NCBI RefSeq assembly: GCF_022430545.2
Contig: NZ_CP092488.2
Coordinates: forward strand, 4,588,001-4,652,000
Origin: Mycobacterium paraterrae
GTDB lineage: Bacteria; Actinomycetota; Actinomycetes; Mycobacteriales; Mycobacteriaceae
Direction of reading: 5' to 3'
Length of the DNA stretch: 64,000 nt
Shown here: in pieces, positions 32,483 to 40,248 of the stretch
Position numbering within the stretch: the stretch's first letter is position 1
How the letters are laid out: each line of letters starts with the position of its first letter
Translations under genes and position numbers: made by a program
Notes under the pieces: model-generated
Told to the model about the DNA's origin: nothing
The model's database searches: none
Seen by the model: only the letters and a program-made list of their open reading frames with translations

Positions 32483-33346
32483 TCAGGGACCGTCGAAGCC
32501 GGCTTGGCCGAGCACCCGTTGGCCGGTCGGCCCCGTCACCAGGTCGACGAATTTTTCCGCCAGCTCCGATTGCGATGCCTTCTTGAGGACCACGATCGGG
32601 TAGACGTTCACCGCGCCGGCGGCCTCCGGGAAGCGAATGGTGTCTACCAACGCGGCGGCCTTGTGCGCATCGTTGAGGTAGACCAGGCCGGCGTCGGCTT
32701 CTCCGCCAGTGACTTTTGCCAGCACCCCGGCTCCGATCGGTTCTTCACTCACCGCATTGACGTGCATATTCGCAGTGTCTTCGATGCGCTGCGCCGCCAC
32801 TCCACACGGTGCCGAGGCCTGGCAAACCGCGACCCGCACGTCGGGCCTGGCCAGATCGGCGAACGACCGGACCTGTTTCGGGTCGCCCGGCGCCGTAACG
32901 ATCACCAAGGTGTTGGACGCGAAGTTGACCGGCTCTCCGCTGGCCAGGTCCGCCTTGATCACCGTGTCCATCTGGGCCGCGTCAGCCGCGGCGAACACGT
33001 CAGCGCTGGCGCCCTGGCTCAACGTGTTGGCCAGTTCGGCGGAAGTAGCGAAATTGAATTCCACCGTGGCGCCTGGGTTGTCAGCCTGGAACTTGCCGGC
33101 AAGCAAGGTGAAGGCGGGCTTCAGCGGCAGAGCCGCGAATACCATGATCGAGGTGGCCTGCCGATGAGGGGACGGCGATCCACCTGTCGTCGCCGTCGGC
33201 CCACGGCTGCATCCGGCCAGAGTCGTCGTCAGCGTCAACGCCGCCGCCACCACCAAGCCCATAGGCCGCCGACTGCCGAGCCGTGCAACCACGTAGCTCA
33301 GCGTTGTCCAAACGGTGACCACGCCGTGCCGGAATCGGAGTTTCAT
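32483..33346 (-). CDS. modA: molybdate-binding lipoprotein ModA (orphan)
   Basis: A 287-residue periplasmic molybdate-binding protein. The lipobox is LTTTLAGC, with a long basic n-region (RLGSRRPMGLVV), so it is anchored outside the membrane. ModA family segments: IMVFAALPLKPAFTLLAGKF, FNFATSAELANTLSQGASADVFAAAD, FASNTLVIVTAPGD and the VRVAVCQASAPCGVAAQR ligand loop. An ATG closer to the lipobox (33262) is an alternative start. No modB or modC follows, so transport would need a permease encoded elsewhere. Confidence 0.88.
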   Translation of the reverse strand: MKLRFRHGVVTVWTTLSYVVARLGSRRPMGLVVAAALTLTTTLAGCSRGPTATTGGSPSPHRQATSIMVFAALPLKPAFTLLAGKFQADNPGATVEFNFATSAELANTLSQGASADVFAAADAAQMDTVIKADLASGEPVNFASNTLVIVTAPGDPKQVRSFADLARPDVRVAVCQASAPCGVAAQRIEDTANMHVNAVSEEPIGAGVLAKVTGGEADAGLVYLNDAHKAAALVDTIRFPEAAGAVNVYPIVVLKKASQSELAEKFVDLVTGPTGQRVLGQAGFDGP

Positions 33347-33522
33347 ATCTAGCTACCGTCCAGTAACATAAGGAAACGTTAATGCCATACACGCCTTGAA
33401 ATCCCAGGGACCGGCGTTGCGGTGTGCCACCATCGACGCATCGCAGAACCGTTGCTCGGGCTACATGCCGCGGAGCTCCTGACGGGCCGGCGCCTGGATT
33501 CAACGCTGAATACGAGGAGGTC

Positions 33523-34200
33523 ATGGCGGTGGAGGTACTTGTCACCGGAGGCGACACCGAGTTGGGTCGTGCCGTTGCTGAAGAGTTCCACAACAACGGA
33601 CACACGGTCACTCTTCTCGGCGCACGCCGAGACGACCTCGAGGTCGCGGCCAAGGAGATCGAAGCGGACGCAATCGTCTGCGACACCACCGACCCCGCCG
33701 CGCTGGCAGAGGTCCGCCACCTCTTCCCGCACCACCTCGACACGATCGTCAACGTTCCGGCGCCACGCTGGGACTCCGGCGACCCGCGCGCGTATTCGCT
33801 GTCCGACCTGGCCGCTGCCTGGCGCACCACGTTGGATGACACGGTGTTGTCCGCCGTTCTCACCCTCGCGACGGTCGGCGACCACCTGCGCTCCGGCGGA
33901 TCGATCATCAGCGTGATGCCCGAAAGCCCCCGCCCGGGCAGCGCTGAGGCCGCGGTCAAAGCCGCATTGTCCAGTTGGGTCGCCGGCCAGGCGACCATCT
34001 TCGGCACCCGCGGAATCACGGTTAACGCCGTCGCGACTGGACGCAGCGCCCAGCCCGGCTACGACGGACTGTCCACCACGGCGCCGTCGGTAGCCTCCGA
34101 GATCGCACGGATGGCGCTGTTCCTCACCACCGGAGCCGCCCGTCACATCACGGGCCAGACGCTGCACGTGAGCCACGGCGCACTGACGCAGTTCGCCTAG
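33523..34200 (+). CDS. short-chain dehydrogenase/reductase (Rv1856c-like)
   Basis: A 225-residue SDR. It has the N-terminal nucleotide motif VLVTGGDTELGRAVAEE and the C-terminal TRGITVNAVATG and ITGQTLHVSHGA segments of classical SDRs. The YxxxK active site is not preserved: SAEAAVKAALSSW has the Lys but no Tyr. Oxidoreductase activity is therefore uncertain. ATG 33523 follows GGAGG. It is divergent from modA across 176 bases. Length equals that recalled for Rv1856c. Confidence 0.83.
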   Translation: MAVEVLVTGGDTELGRAVAEEFHNNGHTVTLLGARRDDLEVAAKEIEADAIVCDTTDPAALAEVRHLFPHHLDTIVNVPAPRWDSGDPRAYSLSDLAAAWRTTLDDTVLSAVLTLATVGDHLRSGGSIISVMPESPRPGSAEAAVKAALSSWVAGQATIFGTRGITVNAVATGRSAQPGYDGLSTTAPSVASEIARMALFLTTGAARHITGQTLHVSHGALTQFA

Positions 34201-34608
34201 CGCGTGCTTCTCGTCGGCGCCCATCCTCGACGAGACCTGCTCACACGACTGAATTTCGTAATCATTCGACATGGCTTTCAAGGCTGGATCAGTCTGCTCC
34301 AACTCGGTTTTCGTGACTAGCCACATCTACCAGCCGCCAATGAGGCGTGACGAGCCGCACTAGCGATCGCAATCGAGCGAGTTCAGTTGAGCGCGTTGGT
34401 AAGTGGCAACCCGACCCTATTGACCGAGGCCCGGCGTGATTGCCTCGGCCGGTGAAGCGTTTCGCCCCCTGGTCGGTCGGTAAACCTGGTAGCGAGGTAC
34501 GTCACCTATGAGGTTCGCGGGTGTGGGCGATCACACCCGCGTACGTCGATAATTGCAGGTCCTGCCGACTATCGTGGTGGTGAACCCGCCGCTGAGGAGC
34601 CCCACACC
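34201..34608. other. 408-base intergenic region upstream of ndh
   Basis: No convincing gene is seen. The luciferase-like gene recalled between these neighbours in M. tuberculosis is absent. The region must contain the ndh promoter. The only structured element noticed is the perfect hairpin at 34516-34541. Confidence 0.5.
34516..34541. promoter_or_regulatory. perfect inverted repeat upstream of ndh
   Basis: The arms CGCGGGTGTG (34516-34525) and CACACCCGCG (34532-34541) are fully complementary around the loop GGCGAT. The site is 67 bases before the ndh ATG. It could be an operator, or an RNA hairpin in the leader. An offset GTG-N8-CAC match (34521-34534, right half TCACA exact) also resembles a mycobacterial CRP site. 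Confidence 0.55.
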
Positions 34609-35994
34609 ATGAACGCCCAGCCCGAAGACACTGCCCTGAATCGTCGACACCGGGTGGTAGTCATCGGATCCGGATTCGGTGGCCTCAACGCCGTCAAAAA
34701 GCTCAAGAGAGCCGACGTCGACATTAAGCTGATCGCGCGCACCACCCATCACTTGTTTCAGCCGATGTTGTATCAGGTAGCCACCGGAATCGTCGCCGAA
34801 GGCGCCATCGCTCCCCCGACCCGCATGATCTTGCGTGGCCAGCACAACGCCCAGGTGCTGTTGGGTGATGTCACGCACATCGACCTCAAGGGCAAGTTCG
34901 TCGTCTCGGAATTGCTTGGTCACAGCTACGAAACACCGTTCGACAGTTTGATCATCGCGGCCGGCGCCGGTCAGTCGTACTTCGGAAACGACCATTTCGC
35001 CGAGTTCGCGCCCGGCATGAAGTCCATCGACGACGCGCTGGAATTGCGTGGTCGCATCATGAGCGCGTTCGAAGCCGCCGAGCGGTCCAACGACCCGGAA
35101 CGACGCAAAAAGCTGCTTACGTTCACCGTCGTCGGCGCAGGACCGACCGGCGTTGAAATGGCCGGCCAGATCGCCGAACTCGCCGACTTCACGCTCAAAG
35201 GCGCTTACCGCCATATCGATTCGACGAAGGCGCGAGTCATCCTGCTCGACGCCGCTCCGGCCGTGCTACCGCCCATGGGTGAGAACCTCGGCAAGAAGGC
35301 GGCCGCGCGCCTGGAAAAGATGGGCGTCGAAATCCAGCTCGGTGCGATGGTGACCGACGTCGACCGCGACGGCATCACCGTGAAGGACGCCGACGGCACC
35401 ATCCGTCGCATCGAGTCCGCCTGCAAGGTGTGGTCGGCAGGCGTCTCGGCGAGCCCGTTGGGCCGCGATCTGGCCCGGCAATCCGCTGTCGAGCTCGACC
35501 GCGCGGGCCGCGTGAAAGTGTTGCCGGACTTGTCAATTCCCGGTTATCCCTACGTATTCGTCGTCGGAGACATGGCCGCCGTCGAGGGTGTTCCCGGAGT
35601 CGCGCAAGGCGCGATCCAGGGTGGAAAATACGCGGCCCGTTTGATCAAGGCCGAACTGGCCGGCGCCGACCCCGCCCAGCGCGAGCCGTTCCAGTACTTC
35701 GACAAGGGCTCGATGGCGGCGGTATCGCGGTACTACGCCGTGGTGAAAATCGGCCCGGTCGAATTCGGCGGCATCATCGGCTGGCTGGCCTGGCTGTTAC
35801 TGCACTTGGTCTACCTGATCGGCTTCAAGAACAAGATCACCACCGTGCTGTCGTGGATAGTGACGTTCTTGAGCGGTCGCCGCGGCCAATTGACGATCAC
35901 CGAGCAGCAGGCGTTCGCGCGTACTCGGCTTGAGCAGCTGGCCGTCCTAGCGGCCGAAGCGCATGAGGGCGAGACCGCGAAAGCCGCCAGTTAG
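34609..35994 (+). CDS. ndh: type II NADH dehydrogenase
   Basis: A 461-residue single-subunit NDH-2. It oxidises NADH and reduces menaquinone at the inner face of the membrane without pumping protons. FAD motif VVVIGSGFGGLNAVKKL, the quinone-pocket segment HHLFQPMLYQVATG, NAD motif FTVVGAGPTGVEMAGQIAEL and second FAD motif YVFVVGDMAAVEGVPGVAQGAIQGG. The C-terminal amphipathic or hydrophobic part (GWLAWLLLHLVYLIGFKNKITTVLSW) anchors it to the membrane. ATG 34609 has an upstream GAGGAG. Its stop overlaps that of the convergent thioesterase. Confidence 0.96.
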   Translation: MNAQPEDTALNRRHRVVVIGSGFGGLNAVKKLKRADVDIKLIARTTHHLFQPMLYQVATGIVAEGAIAPPTRMILRGQHNAQVLLGDVTHIDLKGKFVVSELLGHSYETPFDSLIIAAGAGQSYFGNDHFAEFAPGMKSIDDALELRGRIMSAFEAAERSNDPERRKKLLTFTVVGAGPTGVEMAGQIAELADFTLKGAYRHIDSTKARVILLDAAPAVLPPMGENLGKKAAARLEKMGVEIQLGAMVTDVDRDGITVKDADGTIRRIESACKVWSAGVSASPLGRDLARQSAVELDRAGRVKVLPDLSIPGYPYVFVVGDMAAVEGVPGVAQGAIQGGKYAARLIKAELAGADPAQREPFQYFDKGSMAAVSRYYAVVKIGPVEFGGIIGWLAWLLLHLVYLIGFKNKITTVLSWIVTFLSGRRGQLTITEQQAFARTRLEQLAVLAAEAHEGETAKAAS

Positions 35995-36389
35995 CTGTCG
36001 GCTTCGAGGTTTTGCAGTCGTACCTGTCCGCGGGCGATCAATCGCTCGTCGGAGTCGACGATGGTGACCAGCCAGAGTTGCTGACGCCGCCCGCGATGAA
36101 TCGGCGTCGCGGTGCCGTAGATCGTTCCGCTGCCGATCGCCCGTAGGAAGTCGGTGTTGTTGTTGACACCGACGACCGACCCCTGGCCGCCCTTGGCGGC
36201 CATCCAGGTGTAGGCGGCAACGCTGGCCAGGCTTTCGACTATCGCGCAGTACACGCCACCGTGAACGATGCCCATCGGCTGCAACAGCTTCGGCGCGACC
36301 TCCAATTGCGCGCGCGTTCGATCGGGACTGATCTCGGTGAATTCCAGTCCTAATTCCTTATCGAACGGCGCTTCTGGCATCGGCTGCAT
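35991..36389 (-). CDS. PaaI-type thioesterase (Rv1847-like)
   Basis: A 132-residue hotdog-fold thioesterase. Signature LLQPMGIVHGGVYCAIVESLAS, with the HGG and catalytic Glu, and the C-terminal GTATPIHRGRRQQLWLVTIVD strand pair. Acyl-CoA hydrolysis is expected, substrate unknown. ATG 36389 (MQPMPEAPFDKELG) is preferred over the longer frame to 36464. In M. tuberculosis its counterpart sits beside the urease operon, which is missing here. Confidence 0.85.
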   Translation of the reverse strand: MQPMPEAPFDKELGLEFTEISPDRTRAQLEVAPKLLQPMGIVHGGVYCAIVESLASVAAYTWMAAKGGQGSVVGVNNNTDFLRAIGSGTIYGTATPIHRGRRQQLWLVTIVDSDERLIARGQVRLQNLEADS

Positions 36390-36544
36390 GGTTGTAGTGT
36401 CTACAGGCCGACGGACACGGGGGGTGTTCCGGGGGGAGCGAATTCCTGCGGTCTGTGCGGTCACCCGATACTGTGGGTTGACTCCACGCCCCCTGTGAGG
36501 ACGGCCTTAGCGCGCTCACGACATTCGCAGCTTGAAGGGAATAC

Positions 36545-37924
36545 ATGGTAGCGGCGACGACCGAGCCGGTGCGGTTGCCGCCCGGTCCCCGAACTCCGAA
36601 GCTGATCCAAACTGTCCGCTTTCTGGTGCAGAACCACGCGATGTTCGACAACATCTGCAAGCGCTACGGCAGCAACGTGATCAGCGTCAACCTGCCGCAC
36701 AACGACCATGCCGTGGTGGTCAACGACCCGACGCTGGCCAAGGAACTGTTCAGCACCGGCACTGAGCTGATCCAACGTCCGCCTTCGGGGAACGGGTCGA
36801 TCGGAGGGGCGTTCGGGCCGGGGTCGACCTTCAGCCTCGCCGGCGATGAACACCGGGAGCGCCGCAAGCTGCTCGCACCGCCGTTCCATGGCAAGCGGAT
36901 GCGCGGCTACGACCGCATCATCGAAGAAGAGGTCGAGCGCGAGTTCGCAACCTGGACCGATGGTCGGGAATTCGAGACTCTCGAGCCGATGCTGAGGATC
37001 ACCGTCGGGGTCATTCTGCGGGCGGTGTTCGGCGCCGAAGGTGCTGCGCTGGAAGAACTTCGAGAGACCGTGCCGGCGATGGTGACGCTCGGCTCGCTGC
37101 TCGTGGTGTGTCCCCCGATCGTCCGCACGGAGCTGGGTCCCTGGAGCCCGTGGGGCCGTTACATGAAGCAGCGCCGGCGCTTCGACGAGGTCATTGCCCA
37201 GTTGATCGCGGAGGCCCGCGCCGATCCGGCCATCGAAGAGCGCAAAGACGTGCTGGCGTTGCTGCTGCAGGCGCGCTACGAAGACGGCCAGCCGATCTCC
37301 GACGAGCACATCACCGACGAGCTGCTGACCCTGCTGGGCTCCGGCCATGAAACCACCGCGTCGTCGCTGGCATGGGCAATAGAGCGGTTGAGCCGGCATC
37401 CCGAGCTGTGCCGGCGACTGGCTGACGAGGCCGACGCCGGGGGCGGTGAACTGCGGCAGGCGACGATCTGGGAGGTGCAACGCACACGGCCCGTGCTGGA
37501 CGGCACGACGCGGCGCACCAAGACCCGAATTCGGTTGGGCGAGTGGGTCCTGCCGGAAGGTACCAACATCATCATCAGCATCAAGCTGGCGCACGCCTCC
37601 GAACAGGACTTTCCCGACCATGAGGCGTTCGACCCGGACCGCTACCTGGGCACCGCCAGCAAGCCGGTCGCCTGGATTCCGTTCGGCGGCGGTGTCAACC
37701 GATGCGTCGGTGCCGCGTTCGCCAATATGGAGTCCGACGTCGTATTGCGCATGCTGCTTCGCGAATTCCGGTTGGCCCCAACCACAGCGCCCGGCGAGAA
37801 GGCGTTCTGGCGCGGCGTCGCGACCGTGCCGGCCAAGGGTGCGCGTGCGATCGTGTATCGCCGCACGGACAAGCCGCCGGTCGATTCGGATTCGATGTTC
37901 GTGGCTGACCACGGCACCGTCTGA
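36545..37924 (+). CDS. cytochrome P450
   Basis: A 459-residue P450. I-helix oxygen-activation motif LLGSGHETTASSLAW, the EVQR...ExxR-like region near TIWEVQRTRPV, and the heme loop FGGGVNRCVGAAFA with proximal Cys387. The Pro-rich N-terminal LPPGPRTPKLIQ replaces a membrane anchor, so it is soluble. It resembles the mycobacterial CYP135/CYP138 group, whose substrates are unknown. ATG 36545 follows GAAGGGA. The methyltransferase gene starts 22 bases after its stop, so a common lipid substrate is plausible. Confidence 0.9.
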   Translation: MVAATTEPVRLPPGPRTPKLIQTVRFLVQNHAMFDNICKRYGSNVISVNLPHNDHAVVVNDPTLAKELFSTGTELIQRPPSGNGSIGGAFGPGSTFSLAGDEHRERRKLLAPPFHGKRMRGYDRIIEEEVEREFATWTDGREFETLEPMLRITVGVILRAVFGAEGAALEELRETVPAMVTLGSLLVVCPPIVRTELGPWSPWGRYMKQRRRFDEVIAQLIAEARADPAIEERKDVLALLLQARYEDGQPISDEHITDELLTLLGSGHETTASSLAWAIERLSRHPELCRRLADEADAGGGELRQATIWEVQRTRPVLDGTTRRTKTRIRLGEWVLPEGTNIIISIKLAHASEQDFPDHEAFDPDRYLGTASKPVAWIPFGGGVNRCVGAAFANMESDVVLRMLLREFRLAPTTAPGEKAFWRGVATVPAKGARAIVYRRTDKPPVDSDSMFVADHGTV

Positions 37925-37946
37925 CGCACTGGCATACTTGCGACCT

Positions 37947-38759
37947 GTGACAGGCGGCCTCAGGCAATACGTGAAACCTCTCGGTAGCTACTCGTGGTTC
38001 AAGCTGGCCATGAACAAGTACTGGTATCCCTTCGTCACCCGCAGGTGGGACCAGGACGACGTCGTCTTCCTGAACTGGGGTTACGAGGAAGACCCGCCCA
38101 TGGGCCTGCCGCTGGCACCCGAGGACGAGAAGAACCGGTGGGGCATTCAGCTGTACCACCGCACCGCGACGCAAACCGACCTCAGCGGCAAAAAGGTGCT
38201 CGAGCCCAGCTGTGGCCACGGCGGTGGCGGCGCCTACGTCATGAAGACGCTGCACCCGGAGTCATACACCGGCCTGGACTTCAACCCCGACGGGGTGGCC
38301 TTCGCCAAGCGCCGCTATCCGCTGCCTGGTTTGGATTTCGTGCACGGCGATGCCGAGAACCTGCCGTTTCCCGATGAGTCGTTCGACGCGGTGCTCAACG
38401 TCGAGGCCTCGCACGCGTATCCGCACTTCGACCGTTTCCTCAAGGAAATGGTCCGGGTGCTTCGGCCAGGCGGACACTTCCTCTACGTCGACTTCCGCGG
38501 GTTCCTCGAGTACGACGAATGGGATGCGGCGCTGGCGGCGCTACCAATGCGGATGGAATCCAAGCGCGAGATCAACAACGAGGTATTGCGCGGGCTCGAC
38601 AACAACTCGGGTCGGTACCTGGAATTGGTCGGGAGCCGGCTACCGGTGTTCCTGCGGCCGTTCGGCAAACTGTTTGCCGGCACCCCAGACACCTTGATGT
38701 ACAAGGAATTGCAGCGCGGTCGGCTGTCGTACCGGATGTACCACTTCATCAAGGACTGA
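37947..38759 (+). CDS. SAM-dependent lipid O-methyltransferase (phthiotriol methyltransferase-like)
   Basis: A 270-residue class I methyltransferase. SAM motif I is VLEPSCGHGGGGAYV, followed by YTGLDFNPDGV, PGLDFVHGDAENLPF and NVEASHAYPHFDRFL. The WYPFVTRRW...VFLNWGYEEDPPMGLPL N-terminus strongly resembles Rv2952, which methylates phthiotriol dimycocerosates, and the fatty-acyl O-methyltransferases of glycopeptidolipids. Length equals Rv2952. GTG 37947 is the only suitable start after the P450 stop. No PDIM or GPL genes are in the window, so the acceptor lipid is unknown. A strong terminator follows. Confidence 0.85.
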   Translation: MTGGLRQYVKPLGSYSWFKLAMNKYWYPFVTRRWDQDDVVFLNWGYEEDPPMGLPLAPEDEKNRWGIQLYHRTATQTDLSGKKVLEPSCGHGGGGAYVMKTLHPESYTGLDFNPDGVAFAKRRYPLPGLDFVHGDAENLPFPDESFDAVLNVEASHAYPHFDRFLKEMVRVLRPGGHFLYVDFRGFLEYDEWDAALAALPMRMESKREINNEVLRGLDNNSGRYLELVGSRLPVFLRPFGKLFAGTPDTLMYKELQRGRLSYRMYHFIKD

Positions 38760-38776
38760 CAGCGCCTCTCAGACAC

Positions 38777-38811
38777 CAGCGAGCCCCGTGCGTGATGCAC
38801 GGGGCTCGCTG
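38777..38811. terminator. 15-bp perfect hairpin terminator
   Basis: The arm 38777-38791 (CAGCGAGCCCCGTGC) pairs perfectly with 38797-38811 around the loop GTGAT. An outer CTCTC/GAGAG pair (38766-38770, 38816-38820) may extend it. It lies 17 bases after the methyltransferase stop and between convergent genes, so it likely works both ways. Confidence 0.85.
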
Positions 38812-38857
38812 TATCGAGAGACCGGGGGTCACTGCAGCCCTCAGGACGCCGTCGCGG

Positions 38858-39649
38858 TCATTCATCGCTCGATGCAAGTAGCATAGGCAAGCCTGTCCTA
38901 ACTTTGCAAGAGGTTGTCCGGCGTCGCGGGCGCATTGCTGAGAGGCCACGCACCGGCAGGCCAAAGCCGACCAGCGCGTCAAGCACCGCCTGTCCGCGAC
39001 GCATCGCGGCGAGCTCGTCGGTGCCGGCCAGCTGCGGCACCTGCGTCGCCGAGGCAACCACCATCGAGCCGGCGATGTGCCACATCGCCGCGGTCGACAG
39101 GGCGCCGCCACTGACCGCATGCAGCTTGGCGAACAACGGCTCCAAGGACCGGTGGCAGCGGTGCGCCACCCAGGTCGTCAGCGCCGCCTCGCTGGGCAAC
39201 CGGACCACACCTTCGCCCTGCGCGCAGGGATCGCCAGGCAGCACCCGCACGGTCGGGTCGACGACTCCAGCCCAGTCGATGACGCCGTCGGAGTCGACGT
39301 GAACCCAGAGGTTTTCCAGCCCGGTGTCCCACGCTCTGGCCTCCAGCACAACCAGCGCCACCACCCGGCCGATTACCGTGTGCACCAACGTGGCCGCGAG
39401 TTGCCTTGCGGCACTGCGCCTGTCCATGTCGATCGCGGCGGTGTCGAACATGGTCTGCAGCCGATCGGTGCTCAGCGCCGAAGCCAGAGGCCACCAACGA
39501 CGCACCGACACATCACCGAGTACTGCGACTCCGTAGACCCGTGGGCATTGCGGATACAACTCGCGAAGCCGTCGGCTGGATTCGTGCAACGGCAGTACGT
39601 GGTCAATGGCCATCGCCGCGATCAGCGGGTCGTCGATCGTGATGGTCAC
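38858..39649 (-). CDS. FhuF-like iron-siderophore reductase, apparently lacking its Fe-S motif
   Basis: A 263-residue protein resembling FhuF-type ferric-siderophore reductases: a helical N-half, then WVHVDSDGVIDWAGVVDPTV, CAQGEGVV and a C-terminal MRPRRRTTSC. In the family this point continues into a CC-x10-CxxC 2Fe-2S motif. Here only one Cys remains before KVRTGLPMLLASSDE and the stop. The gene is under an IdeR box. GTG 39649 is chosen because AGGAGG is correctly spaced (AGGAGGTGACC then GTG). It may be a truncated, possibly non-functional reductase. Confidence 0.65.
   Translation of the reverse strand: MTITIDDPLIAAMAIDHVLPLHESSRRLRELYPQCPRVYGVAVLGDVSVRRWWPLASALSTDRLQTMFDTAAIDMDRRSAARQLAATLVHTVIGRVVALVVLEARAWDTGLENLWVHVDSDGVIDWAGVVDPTVRVLPGDPCAQGEGVVRLPSEAALTTWVAHRCHRSLEPLFAKLHAVSGGALSTAAMWHIAGSMVVASATQVPQLAGTDELAAMRRGQAVLDALVGFGLPVRGLSAMRPRRRTTSCKVRTGLPMLLASSDE
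38883..38901. promoter_or_regulatory. second IdeR-like box inside the FhuF-like 3' end
   Basis: ATAGGCAAGCCTGTCCTAA matches the IdeR consensus at about 14 of 19 positions. It lies in the last codons of the FhuF-like gene, where no promoter is needed. It could be a leftover from a deleted neighbouring iron-regulated gene. Confidence 0.4.
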
Positions 39650-39664
39650 GGTCACCTCCTGTTG

Positions 39665-39683
39665 TAAGGTTAGCCTAACCATA
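39665..39683. promoter_or_regulatory. IdeR iron box
   Basis: TAAGGTTAGCCTAACCATA contains the perfect palindromic core GGTTAGCCTAACC and matches the 19-bp IdeR consensus at about 16 positions. It lies 16 bases before the FhuF-like start. Repression under iron-replete conditions is expected. Confidence 0.85.
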
Positions 39684-39758
39684 TGCTCGATTCCGCCTCG
39701 GCGGGGACCCCGCACACGTCCTTCGCGGGCGAGTGGCACCTTGCCGCCACCGGAGAGG

Positions 39759-39775
39759 TACGACATGCGGTAGTA
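39759..39775. promoter_or_regulatory. candidate BlaI operator
   Basis: TACGAC (39759-39764) and GTAGTA (39770-39775) form an imperfect inverted repeat around ATGCG, resembling the TACTAC/GTAGTA dyad of BlaI sites. It is 43 bases before the blaI ATG, consistent with autorepression. Confidence 0.5.
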
Positions 39776-39817
39776 AGCGCGAGTACTCTGGCGGCATTGC
39801 ACAGGAGATGAGCGAAC

Positions 39818-40234
39818 ATGGCTAAGCAAACGCGGCTCGGAGACCTAGAGCGCGCGGTGATGGACCACTTATGGTCCGCTTCGCACCCCCAGACCGTCCG
39901 TCAGGTGCACGAAGCGCTCTCGGAGCGCCGCGACCTGGCCTACACGACCGTGATGACCGTGTTGCAGCGGTTGGCCAAGAAGAACCTGGTCTCGCAGATC
40001 CGTGACGACCGCGCACATCAATACGCCCCGGTGCACGGGCGTGACGAGCTGGTCGCCGGACTAATGGTCGACGCACTCGACCAGGCCGCAGACACCGGAA
40101 GCCGACAGGCCGCCCTCGTGCACTTCGTCGAGCGGGTCGGGGCCGATGAGGCCGAAGCGTTGCGACGCGCGCTCGACGAATTGGAATCAGGGAGTCGTAA
40201 ACCCCGATCTGGTGGCGCTCGGTCGGAGGACTAA
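39818..40234 (+). CDS. blaI: BlaI/MecI-family repressor
   Basis: A 138-residue winged-helix repressor of the BlaI/MecI family. It has the LGDLERAVMDHLWSASHPQTVRQVHEALSERRDLAYTTVMTVLQRLAKKNLV DNA-binding pattern and a C-terminal helical dimer domain. In M. tuberculosis BlaI (Rv1846c) is released by beta-lactams and controls blaC and respiratory genes. ATG 39818 follows AGGAG. The M56 peptidase gene is 14 bases downstream, forming the usual sensor-repressor pair. Confidence 0.93.
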   Translation: MAKQTRLGDLERAVMDHLWSASHPQTVRQVHEALSERRDLAYTTVMTVLQRLAKKNLVSQIRDDRAHQYAPVHGRDELVAGLMVDALDQAADTGSRQAALVHFVERVGADEAEALRRALDELESGSRKPRSGGARSED

Positions 40235-40248
40235 GGGACACTGGGACC

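Noticed and set aside
34521..34534. Definite CRP site before ndh
   Set aside because: The left half departs from GTGA, and the stronger symmetry is the 10-bp hairpin with a different centre. It is mentioned only as an alternative.
37947..38759. The methyltransferase as the missing MAA enzyme MysB
   Set aside because: Its N-terminal and motif segments match phthiotriol/GPL lipid methyltransferases, and it is 24 kb from the MAA operon.
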